A stretch of DNA of 64,000 nt. Origin: Bifidobacterium anseris. Lineage in GTDB: Bacteria; Actinomycetota; Actinomycetes; Actinomycetales; Bifidobacteriaceae. The DNA lies in contig NZ_NMYC01000005.1 in assembly GCF_002860345.1 (NCBI RefSeq), positions 620,001 through 684,000 on the forward strand, in the 5' to 3' direction. The notes under the pieces were generated by a model. The model ran no database searches. It worked only from the letters and a program-made list of their open reading frames with translations, and had not been told where the DNA came from. This document shows positions 33,237 to 42,071 of the stretch, in pieces. The position numbers and the translations under genes were made by a program. Each line of letters opens with the position of its first letter. Position 1 is the first letter of the stretch.

Positions 33237-35390
33237 ATGTACTATTCGGCAGGCAATTTCGAGGCGTTCGCCCATCCAAGGAAGCCCGAGGGCGTCGAGC
33301 ACAAGAGCGCCTACATCATCGGCACCGGACTGGCGGCGCTGACGTCCGCGTTCTATCTCGTGCGCGACGCGCAGATGCCGGGCAAGAACATCCACGTCTT
33401 CGACAAGGACGTGCTGCCGGGCGGCGCGCTCGACGGTGCGTTCATCAAGGGCGAAGGCTATGTGATGCGCGGCGGCCGCGAGATGGACAACCACTTCGAG
33501 GTCATGTGGGACGTCTACCGCGACGTGCCGAGCATCGAGGACGAGGACGTCTCGATGCTCGACTACTATTACTGGCTCAACAAGGAGGATCCGAACTTCT
33601 CGAAGTGCCGCGCGACGAAGGGGCGCGGCCAGGACGCGCACACCGACCGCAAGTTCGGCCTGTCCGACAAGGCCGTCATGGAGATCCTCAAGCTGTATCT
33701 GGCCACCGAGGACGAGCTGGCGAACAAGAAGATCACCGACTACTTCGACGACGAGGTGCTCAACTCGAACTTCTGGCTGTACTGGCGCACGATGTTCGCG
33801 TTCGAGAACTGGCAGTCGGCGCTCGAGATGCACCGCTACATCCACCGCTTCATCCACCACATCGGCGGTCTGCCGGACTTCTCGGCGCTGCGTTTCACCC
33901 GCTACAACCAGTACGAGTCGATGATCCTGCCGCTGATGAACTATCTGAAGGCGCATGATGTGCAGTTCCACATGCAGACGTCGGTCGACGACGTGACCTT
34001 CGAGGTCAGCGAGACCGAGATGGGACCCAAGCGCGAGTTCACGAACGTCGCGATGGACGAGATCGCCCGCGCGCAGGCCGAGAACGGCGCCTTCCCGCGC
34101 AATCCGTACTCGACGCCGAACAAGAAGGTCGCCAAGACGCTTGTCATCACCGACCTGAAGAACAACGAACGCAAGACGATTGAACTCACCGAGGACGATT
34201 TCGTCTTCATCACGAACGGCGGCCTCGTCGAATCGACGACCGAAGGCAACCAGAACACGCCGGCCGGCTTCGACCCGTCGCTCAAGCCGGGCAACGGCTG
34301 GGACACGTGGAACCGCATCGCCGCCGTCGACCCGAGCTTCGGCCACCCGGAGAAGTTCATCTACGACCCGAACCTGACGAAGTGGATGAGCGCGACCGCG
34401 ACGACGCTCGACGATGAGATCATCCCATACATCGAGAAGATCACCGGACGTTCGCCCTTCGGCGGCCACACGGTGACCGGCGGCATCGTCAGTGTCGAGG
34501 ACTCCAACTGGCTGATGAGCTGGACGATTAACCGCCAGCAGCAGTTCCGCGACCAGCCGGCTGACCAGATCAGCGTCTGGATCGACGCGCTGCTGCCGGA
34601 CAACCCGGGCAACTACATCCGTAAGAAGATGCAGGACTGCACGGGCGAGGAGATCTGCGAGGAATGGCTCTACCATCTGGGCGTGCCGACCGACCGCATC
34701 CACGAGCTCGCCTCGAAGCACTGCAACACGATCCCGGTCATGATGCCGTACGTCGACGCGTTCTTCATGCCGCGCGAACTCGGCGACCGCCCGGACGTCG
34801 TGCCCGACGGCGCCGTCAACTTCGCGTTCATCGGCCAGTTCGCCGAGGAGCCGCGCGACACGATCTTCACGACCGAATATTCGATGCGCACCGGCATGGA
34901 GGCCGTCTACACGCTGTGCGACGTCGATCGCGGCGTGCCCGAGGTGTGGAACAGCGAATACGACGTGCGCGACATGCTCAACGCGGCCGTCAAGCTGCGC
35001 GATGGCGAGCCGCTGACGACCTTCGGCCGCAACGGCATCGAACGCAAGGCGATCGAGGTCGCGCTCAACCGCACGAAGGGCACCTACATCTACGAGATGC
35101 TCAAGACCTTCGGCGCGATCGCCGACCCGCAGCATCCGGTGGACATGAAGCCGGGCATGCGCTTCGACATGTCGTTCAGTCAGGCCGACGAGGAGCGTCT
35201 GATGAAGGAGGCAAAGGAGGCCGAGAAGGCCGCCTTCCCGGATCAGGCCGCCGAAGAGGCCGCCGCCGCGATCACGCCGGCGCAGGAAAGCGTCGACCCG
35301 CAGCCCGCCGGCTCCGATGGGCCTGAGGCCGAGGAGCGCTTCACCGCGCCGGAGGCTGCCTCCGACGCAAACGGAAAGGACGCCAAGTGA
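33237..35390 (+). CDS. ohyA: Oleate hydratase (myosin-cross-reactive antigen family)
   Basis: 717 residues from the ATG at 33237 (MYYSAGNFEAFAHP), with AAGGAGG upstream. FAD binding is shown by IIGTGLAALTSAFYLV near residue 26; the catalytic glutamate region is MRGGREMDNHFEVMWD. Other family marks are ITNGGLVESTTEGN and FIGQFAEEPRDTIFTTEYS. The enzyme adds water to the cis-9 double bond of oleate or linoleate to give 10-hydroxy acids, a fatty-acid detoxifying step in gut bacteria. The last ~55 residues are an Ala/Glu-rich extension beyond the usual fold. It overlaps the next gene by four bases. Confidence 0.96.
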   Translation: MYYSAGNFEAFAHPRKPEGVEHKSAYIIGTGLAALTSAFYLVRDAQMPGKNIHVFDKDVLPGGALDGAFIKGEGYVMRGGREMDNHFEVMWDVYRDVPSIEDEDVSMLDYYYWLNKEDPNFSKCRATKGRGQDAHTDRKFGLSDKAVMEILKLYLATEDELANKKITDYFDDEVLNSNFWLYWRTMFAFENWQSALEMHRYIHRFIHHIGGLPDFSALRFTRYNQYESMILPLMNYLKAHDVQFHMQTSVDDVTFEVSETEMGPKREFTNVAMDEIARAQAENGAFPRNPYSTPNKKVAKTLVITDLKNNERKTIELTEDDFVFITNGGLVESTTEGNQNTPAGFDPSLKPGNGWDTWNRIAAVDPSFGHPEKFIYDPNLTKWMSATATTLDDEIIPYIEKITGRSPFGGHTVTGGIVSVEDSNWLMSWTINRQQQFRDQPADQISVWIDALLPDNPGNYIRKKMQDCTGEEICEEWLYHLGVPTDRIHELASKHCNTIPVMMPYVDAFFMPRELGDRPDVVPDGAVNFAFIGQFAEEPRDTIFTTEYSMRTGMEAVYTLCDVDRGVPEVWNSEYDVRDMLNAAVKLRDGEPLTTFGRNGIERKAIEVALNRTKGTYIYEMLKTFGAIADPQHPVDMKPGMRFDMSFSQADEERLMKEAKEAEKAAFPDQAAEEAAAAITPAQESVDPQPAGSDGPEAEERFTAPEAASDANGKDAK

Positions 35391-36382
35391 AGGCGTATGT
35401 GATTCCCGACGCGCAGTCGCGCGGCATCGATGCCATCAGGCTCGCCGACGTCCCCGAACCGGTCGCCGGGCCCGGCCATGTGCTCGTGAAGGTGCACGCG
35501 GCCGGCCTCAACCCGGTCGATTACAAGCTCACCGAAGGCGGTAACGCTTCCTGGACGTATCCGCATGTCCTCGGACTCGACGTGGCCGGCGAGATCGTCG
35601 CCATCGGCGAAGGCGTCGAGGACACATGGAAGGTCGGCATGCGCGTCGCCGGGCACGGCGACCTGCGCTGCGACGGCTGCTTCGCTGAATACGTGAGCGC
35701 ACCGGCATACGAGCTCGCGCTCATCCCGGACGACGTGCCCTACACGACCGCCGCCGGTCTGTTGTGCGGCGCGCTCACCGCCTACCAGACGATCAACCGC
35801 AAGCCGAACCTCAACCTCGTGCGCACCGCGCTCGTCCACGGCGGCTCCGGCGCAGTCGGCGGCATCGCCGCGCAGCTCGCGAAGATGCACGGCGTCACCG
35901 TGCTCACGACGTGCTCGACGCGCAACGTCGACTTCGTGCGCGAACATGTGCGGCCGGACGTGGTCATCGACTACCGCACCGAGGACGTCGATGCGCGCAT
36001 CCGCGAACTGACCGGCGGCCTCGGCGCCGACCTCATCGTCGACACTGTCAGCGCCGCGGAGGCGCAGCGCGACCTCGAACGGCTCGCCTACAACGGCCAG
36101 CTCGTCACGATCGTCGACGTGCCGCAGATCTCGGCAGGGCAGATGTTCGGGCGCGGCCTGAGCATCGACGTCGTCAACCTCGGCGGCGCGCACGCCTCCG
36201 GCAATCCGATTGAGCAGCATGATCTGGGTACGATGGCTTCGGACGTGCTGTCGATGGTCTCGCAGGGCGAACTCGATCCGCTCGTCACCGGCGTGCTGCC
36301 GTTCGCCGACCTCGTCGAGGGGCTGCGTTCGCTCGCCGAGCATCGCGTCACCGGCAAGCTCGTCGTCGACATCAATCGCTGA
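35387..36382 (+). CDS. Zinc-independent quinone oxidoreductase-like MDR protein
   Basis: 331 residues from a GTG that overlaps the oleate hydratase stop (GTGA). The N-terminal GroES-like domain contains GHVLVKVHAAGLNPVDYKLTEG and HVLGLDVAGEIVAIGEGVE; the Rossmann part has VHGGSGAVGGIAAQLAKMHG for NADPH. The catalytic zinc ligands of alcohol dehydrogenases are absent, placing it with quinone/enone reductases. Translational coupling to oleate hydratase suggests it acts on a related oxidised fatty-acid product or detoxifies reactive lipids, but that is inference. The terminator at 36399-36440 closes the pair. Confidence 0.85.
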   Translation: MKAYVIPDAQSRGIDAIRLADVPEPVAGPGHVLVKVHAAGLNPVDYKLTEGGNASWTYPHVLGLDVAGEIVAIGEGVEDTWKVGMRVAGHGDLRCDGCFAEYVSAPAYELALIPDDVPYTTAAGLLCGALTAYQTINRKPNLNLVRTALVHGGSGAVGGIAAQLAKMHGVTVLTTCSTRNVDFVREHVRPDVVIDYRTEDVDARIRELTGGLGADLIVDTVSAAEAQRDLERLAYNGQLVTIVDVPQISAGQMFGRGLSIDVVNLGGAHASGNPIEQHDLGTMASDVLSMVSQGELDPLVTGVLPFADLVEGLRSLAEHRVTGKLVVDINR

Positions 36383-36398
36383 TCGGCGAACACAAATA

Positions 36399-36440
36399 CA
36401 AGTTGTCCCCAGTATCCACAACGGATCTGGGGACAACTTG
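36399..36440. terminator. Bidirectional hairpin between the oxidoreductase and phoU
   Basis: CAAGTTGTCCCCAG (36399-36412) pairs perfectly with CTGGGGACAACTTG (36427-36440). A second GC-rich stem follows at about 36443-36475. The flanking genes converge. Confidence 0.75.
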
Positions 36441-36484
36441 CACGCGCCGTCCACAACGGTGTGGGCGGCGCGCAGCGACGTCAA

Positions 36485-37165
36485 TCAGTCGATATCGGTG
36501 CCTTCGTCACGCGCCGGCTCCTTCGACGGGTCGAAGCCGGAGACGATGAACACGACGCGGCGCGCGGCGGAGACCGAATGGTCGCCGAGACGCTCCATGA
36601 AGCGTCCGATGAGCACGACGTTGATGAGCTGCTGGTTCGTGCCCTGGAAATCCTCGGACTGCGCGAGCATCAGCGTCTTGCGATGCAGCTCGTCGAGCTG
36701 GTCGTCGTCATGGATGATCTCGTCGGCCGTGTGCGTGTCGCGGTCGGCGAGCATCGTCACGAGACGGTCGGCGGTCACATCGAGGAAGTCCTGCATCTGC
36801 GCGAACAGATCGATGGCGTTCGCCGGCAGCGGCGAATCCGGATAGGTGCGGCGCGCGGCCTCGGCGATGTGTCGCGCCAGATCGCCCATGCGTTCGAAGG
36901 TGATCGCGAGCCGCATCGTCGAGACGACGACACGCAGATCGGTAGCGACCGGGTTCTGCCGCGCCAGCAGCTCGACGCACTGGTCGACGATCGACGTGGA
37001 CAGCGCATCGGTCGCGGCATCGTCGTCGATGACCTTCTGCGCGGCGTCGAGATCCTGGCTGAGCAGCGCCGCCCCCGCACCGTGGATCGCGTCGCGCACG
37101 TTGCGCACCATATGATCGAGGTCGTCCGCGACGGCCTTGAGCCCCTCATTGAAGATAACGCGCAT
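36485..37165 (-). CDS. phoU: Phosphate signalling protein PhoU
   Basis: 226 residues, two tandem three-helix PhoU domains. The metal-binding pattern appears as TFERMGDLARHIAE in the first domain and GRFMERLGDHSVSAARR in the second. PhoU links the Pst phosphate transporter to the PhoR-type kinase and turns off the phosphate regulon when phosphate is plentiful. No pst genes are in the window. It is transcribed divergently from a membrane sensor kinase 127 bases away, as in the common phoU/senX3 arrangement of actinobacteria. Confidence 0.95.
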   Translation of the reverse strand: MRVIFNEGLKAVADDLDHMVRNVRDAIHGAGAALLSQDLDAAQKVIDDDAATDALSTSIVDQCVELLARQNPVATDLRVVVSTMRLAITFERMGDLARHIAEAARRTYPDSPLPANAIDLFAQMQDFLDVTADRLVTMLADRDTHTADEIIHDDDQLDELHRKTLMLAQSEDFQGTNQQLINVVLIGRFMERLGDHSVSAARRVVFIVSGFDPSKEPARDEGTDID

Positions 37166-37292
37166 CTTCCCGCCTTTCGTTCATCGGCCGCGCCTTCCTG
37201 CGGCGGCCTGCCGTGTCACCAGTGTAAGGGACGCGCCGGCCGAAGCCAACCGTGAGCCCGCATCCGGCGCGATGGTGTGCCACAATAGCGGT

Positions 37293-38570
37293 ATGCATAT
37301 CGAAACGTCCGCCATCATCGCCGCGGCCTTCGCGTTGTTCGCCATCGGCGCGCTCATCGGATTGGGGATCCTGCTCGTCGATCTGCTCACGCCGCTGTTC
37401 ACGCGTGCGAGTGACGGCATGCCGCTGTCGGAACGCATCAGCGACGTTTGGTCGCGGTGGCGCGGGGGCAGAAGGAAGCGCGACGCCGACGACGATGACG
37501 ACGACGCCGACGACGATCTGCAGGATTCGACGGCGGCGCTGCTGACGATGATCCCCGCCGCCGCGGTCGTCGTCGACGAGACGGACGAGGTCGTGCGCGC
37601 GAACCCGGACGCCTACCGCCTCGGCGTAGTCGATGACGACGCGATCGTGTCGGTGCCGATCGCCGAGGCGATCCGCGACGTGCGCGAACACGGCGGCCGG
37701 CGCACGCTCGAGCTGATGACGCGCACGCCGCGCCGCTTCGCCGACGTCACCGACGACGACGGTCGGCCGAGCATCAGCACGGTGAGCAGGCCGAACTGGC
37801 TCAACGTCACCGTCGGCAGGATCTCGGAAGGACTCGTCGTCGTGCTGCTTGACGACGTCAGCGAAGCCGTGCGCTTCGCGCAGGTGCGTGACGATTTCAT
37901 CACGAACGTCTCGGAACGCCTCGTGCAGCCGAGCGACGAACTCAAGCATTTGGCGGCGACGCTCGAGAAGGGCGGCCTCGACGAAGCGCAGATCGCGCGC
38001 GACGCGCGCAACGTGCGCCGCACGATCGGCTACATCGACCATATGATCGGCGACCTTATGCTGCTCATCAAAGCGCAGGAGCAGATCGAGCCGACCGCCG
38101 CCAACACGTTGCACGTGCTCGCCGAAGTACAGGCGGCCGTCGATGTCGCGCGGCCGCTCGCCGCCGAACACGGGCAGCGCATCATCGTGCGCGGCGACGA
38201 CACGCTCGTCGTGCACGGCGAAAGCGCGCAGATCCGCGCCGCGATCGGCAAGCTGCTCGACAACGCGCTGCGATACTCGCCAGGCGGGGCGACCGTCAGC
38301 GTCGACGTGCGCGCGAGCCGCGACGGACGCGACGCCGTCATCCGCGTCATCGACAGAGGATGCGGCATCGGGGAGGACGAACAGCAGCGGATCTTCGAAC
38401 GGTTCTACCGCGGGCGCAACCAGAACGGCAGGACGGGCGACGGCGCAGGTCTCGGACTGGCGATCGTCAAGCACGTCGCGCTGACGCACCACGGCAGCGT
38501 GCAGGTGTGGAGCCGGCCGGGGCAGGGCAGCACCTTCAGCCTCGTGCTGCCGATGGCGAAAGCACAGTAG
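37293..38570 (+). CDS. SenX3/PhoR-like sensor kinase lacking the phospho-acceptor histidine
   Basis: 425 residues. A membrane helix at 7-36 is followed by a poly-Asp stretch (64-75), a PAS-like region (about 80-190), a dimerisation helix and an ATPase domain. The ATPase is intact: N-box LDNALRYSPGG, G1 DRGCGIGEDE and G2 GDGAGLGLAIVKH. At the H-box, where SenX3/PhoR kinases read NVSHELKTP, this protein reads NVSERLVQP (residues 205-213), so the histidine is glutamate (E208). It cannot autophosphorylate at the usual site and may act as a phosphatase or scaffold, or use another residue. It lies divergent to phoU, and no response regulator is adjacent. Confidence 0.8.
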   Translation: MHIETSAIIAAAFALFAIGALIGLGILLVDLLTPLFTRASDGMPLSERISDVWSRWRGGRRKRDADDDDDDADDDLQDSTAALLTMIPAAAVVVDETDEVVRANPDAYRLGVVDDDAIVSVPIAEAIRDVREHGGRRTLELMTRTPRRFADVTDDDGRPSISTVSRPNWLNVTVGRISEGLVVVLLDDVSEAVRFAQVRDDFITNVSERLVQPSDELKHLAATLEKGGLDEAQIARDARNVRRTIGYIDHMIGDLMLLIKAQEQIEPTAANTLHVLAEVQAAVDVARPLAAEHGQRIIVRGDDTLVVHGESAQIRAAIGKLLDNALRYSPGGATVSVDVRASRDGRDAVIRVIDRGCGIGEDEQQRIFERFYRGRNQNGRTGDGAGLGLAIVKHVALTHHGSVQVWSRPGQGSTFSLVLPMAKAQ

Positions 38571-38591
38571 GCGGGCGCGTCGGACGGCGCC

Positions 38592-38852
38592 TCACTGGCC
38601 GAGACGGCGGTAGTCGGAACGGTCGAAATGCTCCCAGATGAGCAGCGCGACGCCGATGAGCACACCGAGCGCGCAGATGAACATGGCCATCTGGAACCAG
38701 CGGATATGGCCGAAATACCAGCAGCAGGCGCATATGATGAGCGCAAGCGTCCACAGGATGATGCCGAAGATGAATGCCTTGCGAAGATCCACCTGCACCG
38801 GTTTCGGCATGGGACGCCGGGCATGCGGATCGATGATCGGGGCAAACTTCAT
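38592..38852 (-). CDS. Small two-helix membrane protein, DUF2530-like
   Basis: 86 residues from the ATG at 38852, with GAGG three bases upstream. Two hydrophobic helices are visible, FIFGIILWTLALIICACCWY and MAMFICALGVLIGVALLIW, preceded by a basic PKPVQVDLRKA segment. The plan matches DUF2530 proteins of actinobacteria, which have no assigned function. It is convergent with the sensor kinase gene and divergent from manA. Confidence 0.75.
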   Translation of the reverse strand: MKFAPIIDPHARRPMPKPVQVDLRKAFIFGIILWTLALIICACCWYFGHIRWFQMAMFICALGVLIGVALLIWEHFDRSDYRRLGQ

Positions 38853-38987
38853 AAACCTCAACCTTAATACAGGTGGGGACACGGCGAAGTCATTCTCAGG
38901 GCTGATTCGCGCGGTGTGGGGCGCGCCGGCGCCCAAGGCAATCGCGTACAATGGGGGCGTTCGGACGGACGGCAGAAAGGAACGCGC

Positions 38988-40352
38988 GTGTACACGATCC
39001 ACCCGGTGCCCAAACGCTACGCGTGGGGATCGCGCGACAGCCTGCAGCGGATGTTCCATCTGGATGGCGCCGACGCGCAGGGACCGCTCGCCGAAATGTG
39101 GTTCAGCGGACATGCGCAGTCGCCATCGATAATCGACGTGCCGGACGACGGCGTGACGCGTCCGGTGGCGCTCACCGACATGATCGCCGGCGACCCCGAT
39201 GCGATGGTCGGCGCGCGCGGCGTCGCCGAATTCGGCCCCGAACTGCCGTTCCTGTTCAAGACGATCGCCGCCGACGAACCGCTGTCGCTGCAGGTGCATC
39301 CGGTCGATTTCCAGGCGCGCGCGGGCTTCAACATGGAAAATCGGCACGGTATCGCCCTCGACGCGCCGGAACGCTCATTCAAGGACATGAACGCGAAAAG
39401 CGAGATGGTCGTCGCGCTCGAGCCATTCCTCGCCTCGGTCGGCTTCGCAGCGCACAGCTTCGCGCTGCGCAATCTGCAGCTGCTGCGTTCGCCGGTCGCG
39501 CAGCGCATGGCGCAGGCCTTCGCATCCGGGGGCCGGCGCGGCGACGACTCCCTCACCGTCTTCGCACAGGCCGACGCGATGATGCCGGTCGCCGCGACGG
39601 TCTGGCCGGAATCACGCAAACGCATCTTCCGTGCGTTCCACACGGCGGTCACGGCCGACGCGAGCGATCCGGACGAACTCATCGACGATCTGATGCAGGC
39701 GGCCGCGCAGGCGCCGCATGCACGCAACGCGATGGCCTTCGACTTCGCGCTGCGCGCCGCACGTGCGTTCCCCGGCGACACGAGCGTGCTCGCGCTGCTG
39801 ATGATGAACCCGGTGCGGCTTGACGAAGGCGAATCGGTGTTCCTGCCGACCGGCGTGCCGCACGCCTATATATACGGTACCGGCGCCGAGATCATGACGA
39901 ATTCGGACAACGTGTTGCGCGCCGGTATGACCGTCAAGCACAAGGACATCCCCAACCTGCTGCAATGTGTCGACTGCCGGCCATCGACGCCCGTCAACCC
40001 CTCCGATGCGCGGCTTGGCGCGCTGCTCATGCGCGACGTCGTGTTCTACAAGCCCGGCGTCAACGAATACGTGCTCGCCTACGGCCACGTCGGCGCCGGT
40101 GAGCCGTGGCCGATCGTCGACCGGCTCGCCGTGCGCTACGACGCGCTCGTGCAGCAGGTGCGCGGCCGCGGCGTCGTGCCGCACGCCGGACCGCGCGTGC
40201 TGCTGTGCACGCAGGGGGAGGTCGTCTGCACGACCGAGACCGGCACGCGCACGCTGCGTCAGGGGGAGGCCGTGTTCATCCCGGCCGCCGACGGCTGGGT
40301 GCGCGTCGGCGGCGAATCGGGCTCGTATCTGATGGCGTCGACGCCGTTCTAA
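38988..40352 (+). CDS. manA: Mannose-6-phosphate isomerase, type I
   Basis: 454 residues from the GTG at 38988, which has AAAGGAA upstream. The cupin-type metal site is visible as LSLQVHPVDFQA (Gln and His ligands), with EMVVALEPF and the later IPAGVPHAY-like VFLPTGVPHAYIYG motif carrying the remaining ligands. The enzyme interconverts mannose 6-phosphate and fructose 6-phosphate, allowing mannose use and GDP-mannose supply. It is somewhat longer than E. coli ManA and has its own promoter, with TACAAT about 40 bases upstream of the start. Confidence 0.93.
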   Translation: MYTIHPVPKRYAWGSRDSLQRMFHLDGADAQGPLAEMWFSGHAQSPSIIDVPDDGVTRPVALTDMIAGDPDAMVGARGVAEFGPELPFLFKTIAADEPLSLQVHPVDFQARAGFNMENRHGIALDAPERSFKDMNAKSEMVVALEPFLASVGFAAHSFALRNLQLLRSPVAQRMAQAFASGGRRGDDSLTVFAQADAMMPVAATVWPESRKRIFRAFHTAVTADASDPDELIDDLMQAAAQAPHARNAMAFDFALRAARAFPGDTSVLALLMMNPVRLDEGESVFLPTGVPHAYIYGTGAEIMTNSDNVLRAGMTVKHKDIPNLLQCVDCRPSTPVNPSDARLGALLMRDVVFYKPGVNEYVLAYGHVGAGEPWPIVDRLAVRYDALVQQVRGRGVVPHAGPRVLLCTQGEVVCTTETGTRTLRQGEAVFIPAADGWVRVGGESGSYLMASTPF

Positions 40353-40361
40353 GCCACCCAC

Positions 40362-40413
40362 AAATCGCCGATGCCTCACGAAACACCGGCGTTTCGTGAG
40401 GCATCGGCGATTT
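40362..40413. terminator. Bidirectional terminator between manA and serC
   Basis: A perfect 23-bp stem (40362-40384 with 40391-40413) encloses ACCGGC, with AAA on one side and TTT on the other, between convergent genes. Confidence 0.9.
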
Positions 40414-40423
40414 CAGGGTGCGA

Positions 40424-41563
40424 CTAGAGCCGTTCGACGACGTAATCGATGCAATGCACGAGCGCCTCGACGTCCGAAGGCTCGACGGACGGGAACACGC
40501 CGATGCGCAGCTGGTTGCGGCCGAGCTTGCGGTAACCGGAGACATCGACGATGCCGTTGTCGCGCAGCGCGGCGATGACGTTCGCCGCCGGCACCGACTC
40601 GTCGAGATCGACGGTGACGACCGACTGCGAACGCGCGGCCGGGTCGGTGACGAAGGGACGCGCATAGGAGGAATGCTCGGTCCAATGGTAGACGATGTCC
40701 GACGAACGGCGGCAGCGTGCCGACGCCCACGGCAGGCCGCCGTTCTCGTTGAGCCAACGCACCTGCTCGTTGAGCAGCACGAGCGTCACGAGCGCCGGCG
40801 TGTTGAGCGTCTGGTTCTTGCGCGAATTGTCGATCGCCGACGTCAGTGACAGGAACGGCGGAATCCAGCGGCGCGCACCCTCGAGGCCCGCGCTGCGGCG
40901 CACGCCCTCAGCGCGTTCAATCGCGGCAGGAGAGAGGAGCGCCACCCACAGGCCGCCCTCGGAGCCGAAGGCCTTCTGCGGGGAGAAGTAATAGGCGTCG
41001 GTCTGCGAGACATCCACTGGGATCGCGCCGGCCGCGCTCGTCGCGTCGATGCAGATGAGCGCACCCTGCTCGCGCGAGCCGTCGATGCGGTAGACGGGGG
41101 CCTGCACGCCCGTTGACGTCTCGTTCTGAGCCCAGCAGTAGGTGTCCACGTATTCGGTGCGCTCGGGGACGCAATAGGTGCCCGGTTCGCTTTCGAACAG
41201 AATCGGCGGCTCGAGGAACGGCGCCGACTCGACCGACGCGGCCATCTTGCCGCTGAACGAGCCGTAGACGCCGCAGGCGGCCTGACGCGTGATCAGCGAT
41301 GCGCAGATGATGTCCCAGAACGCGCTCGCGCCGCCGTTGCCGAGCACGACCTCGTAGCCGTCAGGAATCGAGAAGAAGGACGCGAGGCCCTCACGGATCG
41401 AGCCGACGATGTCCTTGACGGGGGCCTGACGGTGGGAGGTGCCGAGCACGGTGAGTGCGGCACGGTCGAGGGCCTCGATCTGCTCTGGGCGGATCTTGCT
41501 CGGGCCGGAGCCGAAACGGGCGTCCTCGGGAAGCATTGACTGCGGAATCGTGATTGTGTCCAT
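40424..41563 (-). CDS. serC: Phosphoserine aminotransferase, actinobacterial type
   Basis: 379 residues from the ATG at 41563 (MDTITIPQSM); an in-frame ATG at 41581 is less likely because TACGCT, a -10 box, lies between. Family marks are RFGSGPSKIRPEQ, GTSHRQAPVKDI and the PLP-lysine in YYFSPQKAFGSEGG. It converts 3-phosphohydroxypyruvate and glutamate to phosphoserine in serine biosynthesis. The form with GSGPSKxRPEQ is the mycobacterial/bifidobacterial subgroup, not the E. coli one. No other serine genes are adjacent. Confidence 0.95.
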   Translation of the reverse strand: MDTITIPQSMLPEDARFGSGPSKIRPEQIEALDRAALTVLGTSHRQAPVKDIVGSIREGLASFFSIPDGYEVVLGNGGASAFWDIICASLITRQAACGVYGSFSGKMAASVESAPFLEPPILFESEPGTYCVPERTEYVDTYCWAQNETSTGVQAPVYRIDGSREQGALICIDATSAAGAIPVDVSQTDAYYFSPQKAFGSEGGLWVALLSPAAIERAEGVRRSAGLEGARRWIPPFLSLTSAIDNSRKNQTLNTPALVTLVLLNEQVRWLNENGGLPWASARCRRSSDIVYHWTEHSSYARPFVTDPAARSQSVVTVDLDESVPAANVIAALRDNGIVDVSGYRKLGRNQLRIGVFPSVEPSDVEALVHCIDYVVERL

Positions 41564-41570
41564 GGCTCCC

Positions 41571-41576
41571 AGCGTA
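41571..41576 (-). promoter_or_regulatory. -10 box (TACGCT) of leaderless serC
   Basis: TACGCT on the minus strand lies seven bases before the serC ATG, the same arrangement as serS and the kinase-like gene. Confidence 0.45.
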
Positions 41577-41581
41577 GCCAT

Positions 41582-42071
41582 AGCAAAGGAAAACAGCGGC
41601 GTGCGGGGCGCTTGGTGGACATCGGCGTGGATGTTGTGGGTCGGTTGTGGGTTGGTTGGTCGACTGGGGCAACGGATCGGGACGTTATGGGTAGGTTCGT
41701 CGACGTCGCCGACGGATCTGGACACGGATGAGACAGGTGACGGGGTGGATGGGCAGTTCTCTGTAGATGTATGCACGCGTACGGGCATAGGTGTGGGAGA
41801 TGTGCATCGGTAGACGGGGATATGTGTGGGACATGTGGTGGAGCGACTTTGAAATGTGAAGATTTGATGGGTTGATATTCGCTTAGGGGAAAGGCGGAAT
41901 CGCTTACTGCCGACACGGTTTTGACGGATCGTGCCATCGGTCGGCGGTGTCCGTGGAAACGCGGAAGCGTCACGGTTTGGCATTTTGATGATGTACCCTG
42001 AATTTTTGTGAGTCGAACGCACGCACGCCGTGCACGCAGTTGAGCAACGTTGAATAAGGAGTGATTTACGT
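41582..42071. other. Gap with a partial 53/40 repeat and CHAP-gene leader
   Basis: About 490 bases with no supported gene. The left part (41640-41735) has GTCGAC units at 41659 and 41699, 40 bases apart, matching the repeat family at 19.2 and 44.1 kb. TTGACG at 41921-41926 and TACCCT near 41995 are weak promoter elements. A leader of about 70 bases ends in AAGGAG before the CHAP gene. Confidence 0.55.
41640..41735. repeat. Partial intergenic repeat of the 53/40 family (array 2)
   Basis: GGTTGTGGGTTGGTTGGTCGAC and GGGTAGGTTCGTCGAC-like units, each followed by a CGACGGAT-type tail, lie exactly 40 bases apart. A more diverged GTGGAC unit is at 41615. Confidence 0.65.

Noticed and set aside
41582-42071. 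Riboswitch upstream of the CHAP hydrolase
   Set aside because: Some actinobacterial cell-wall hydrolases have c-di-AMP leaders, but I could not match the consensus to this leader.
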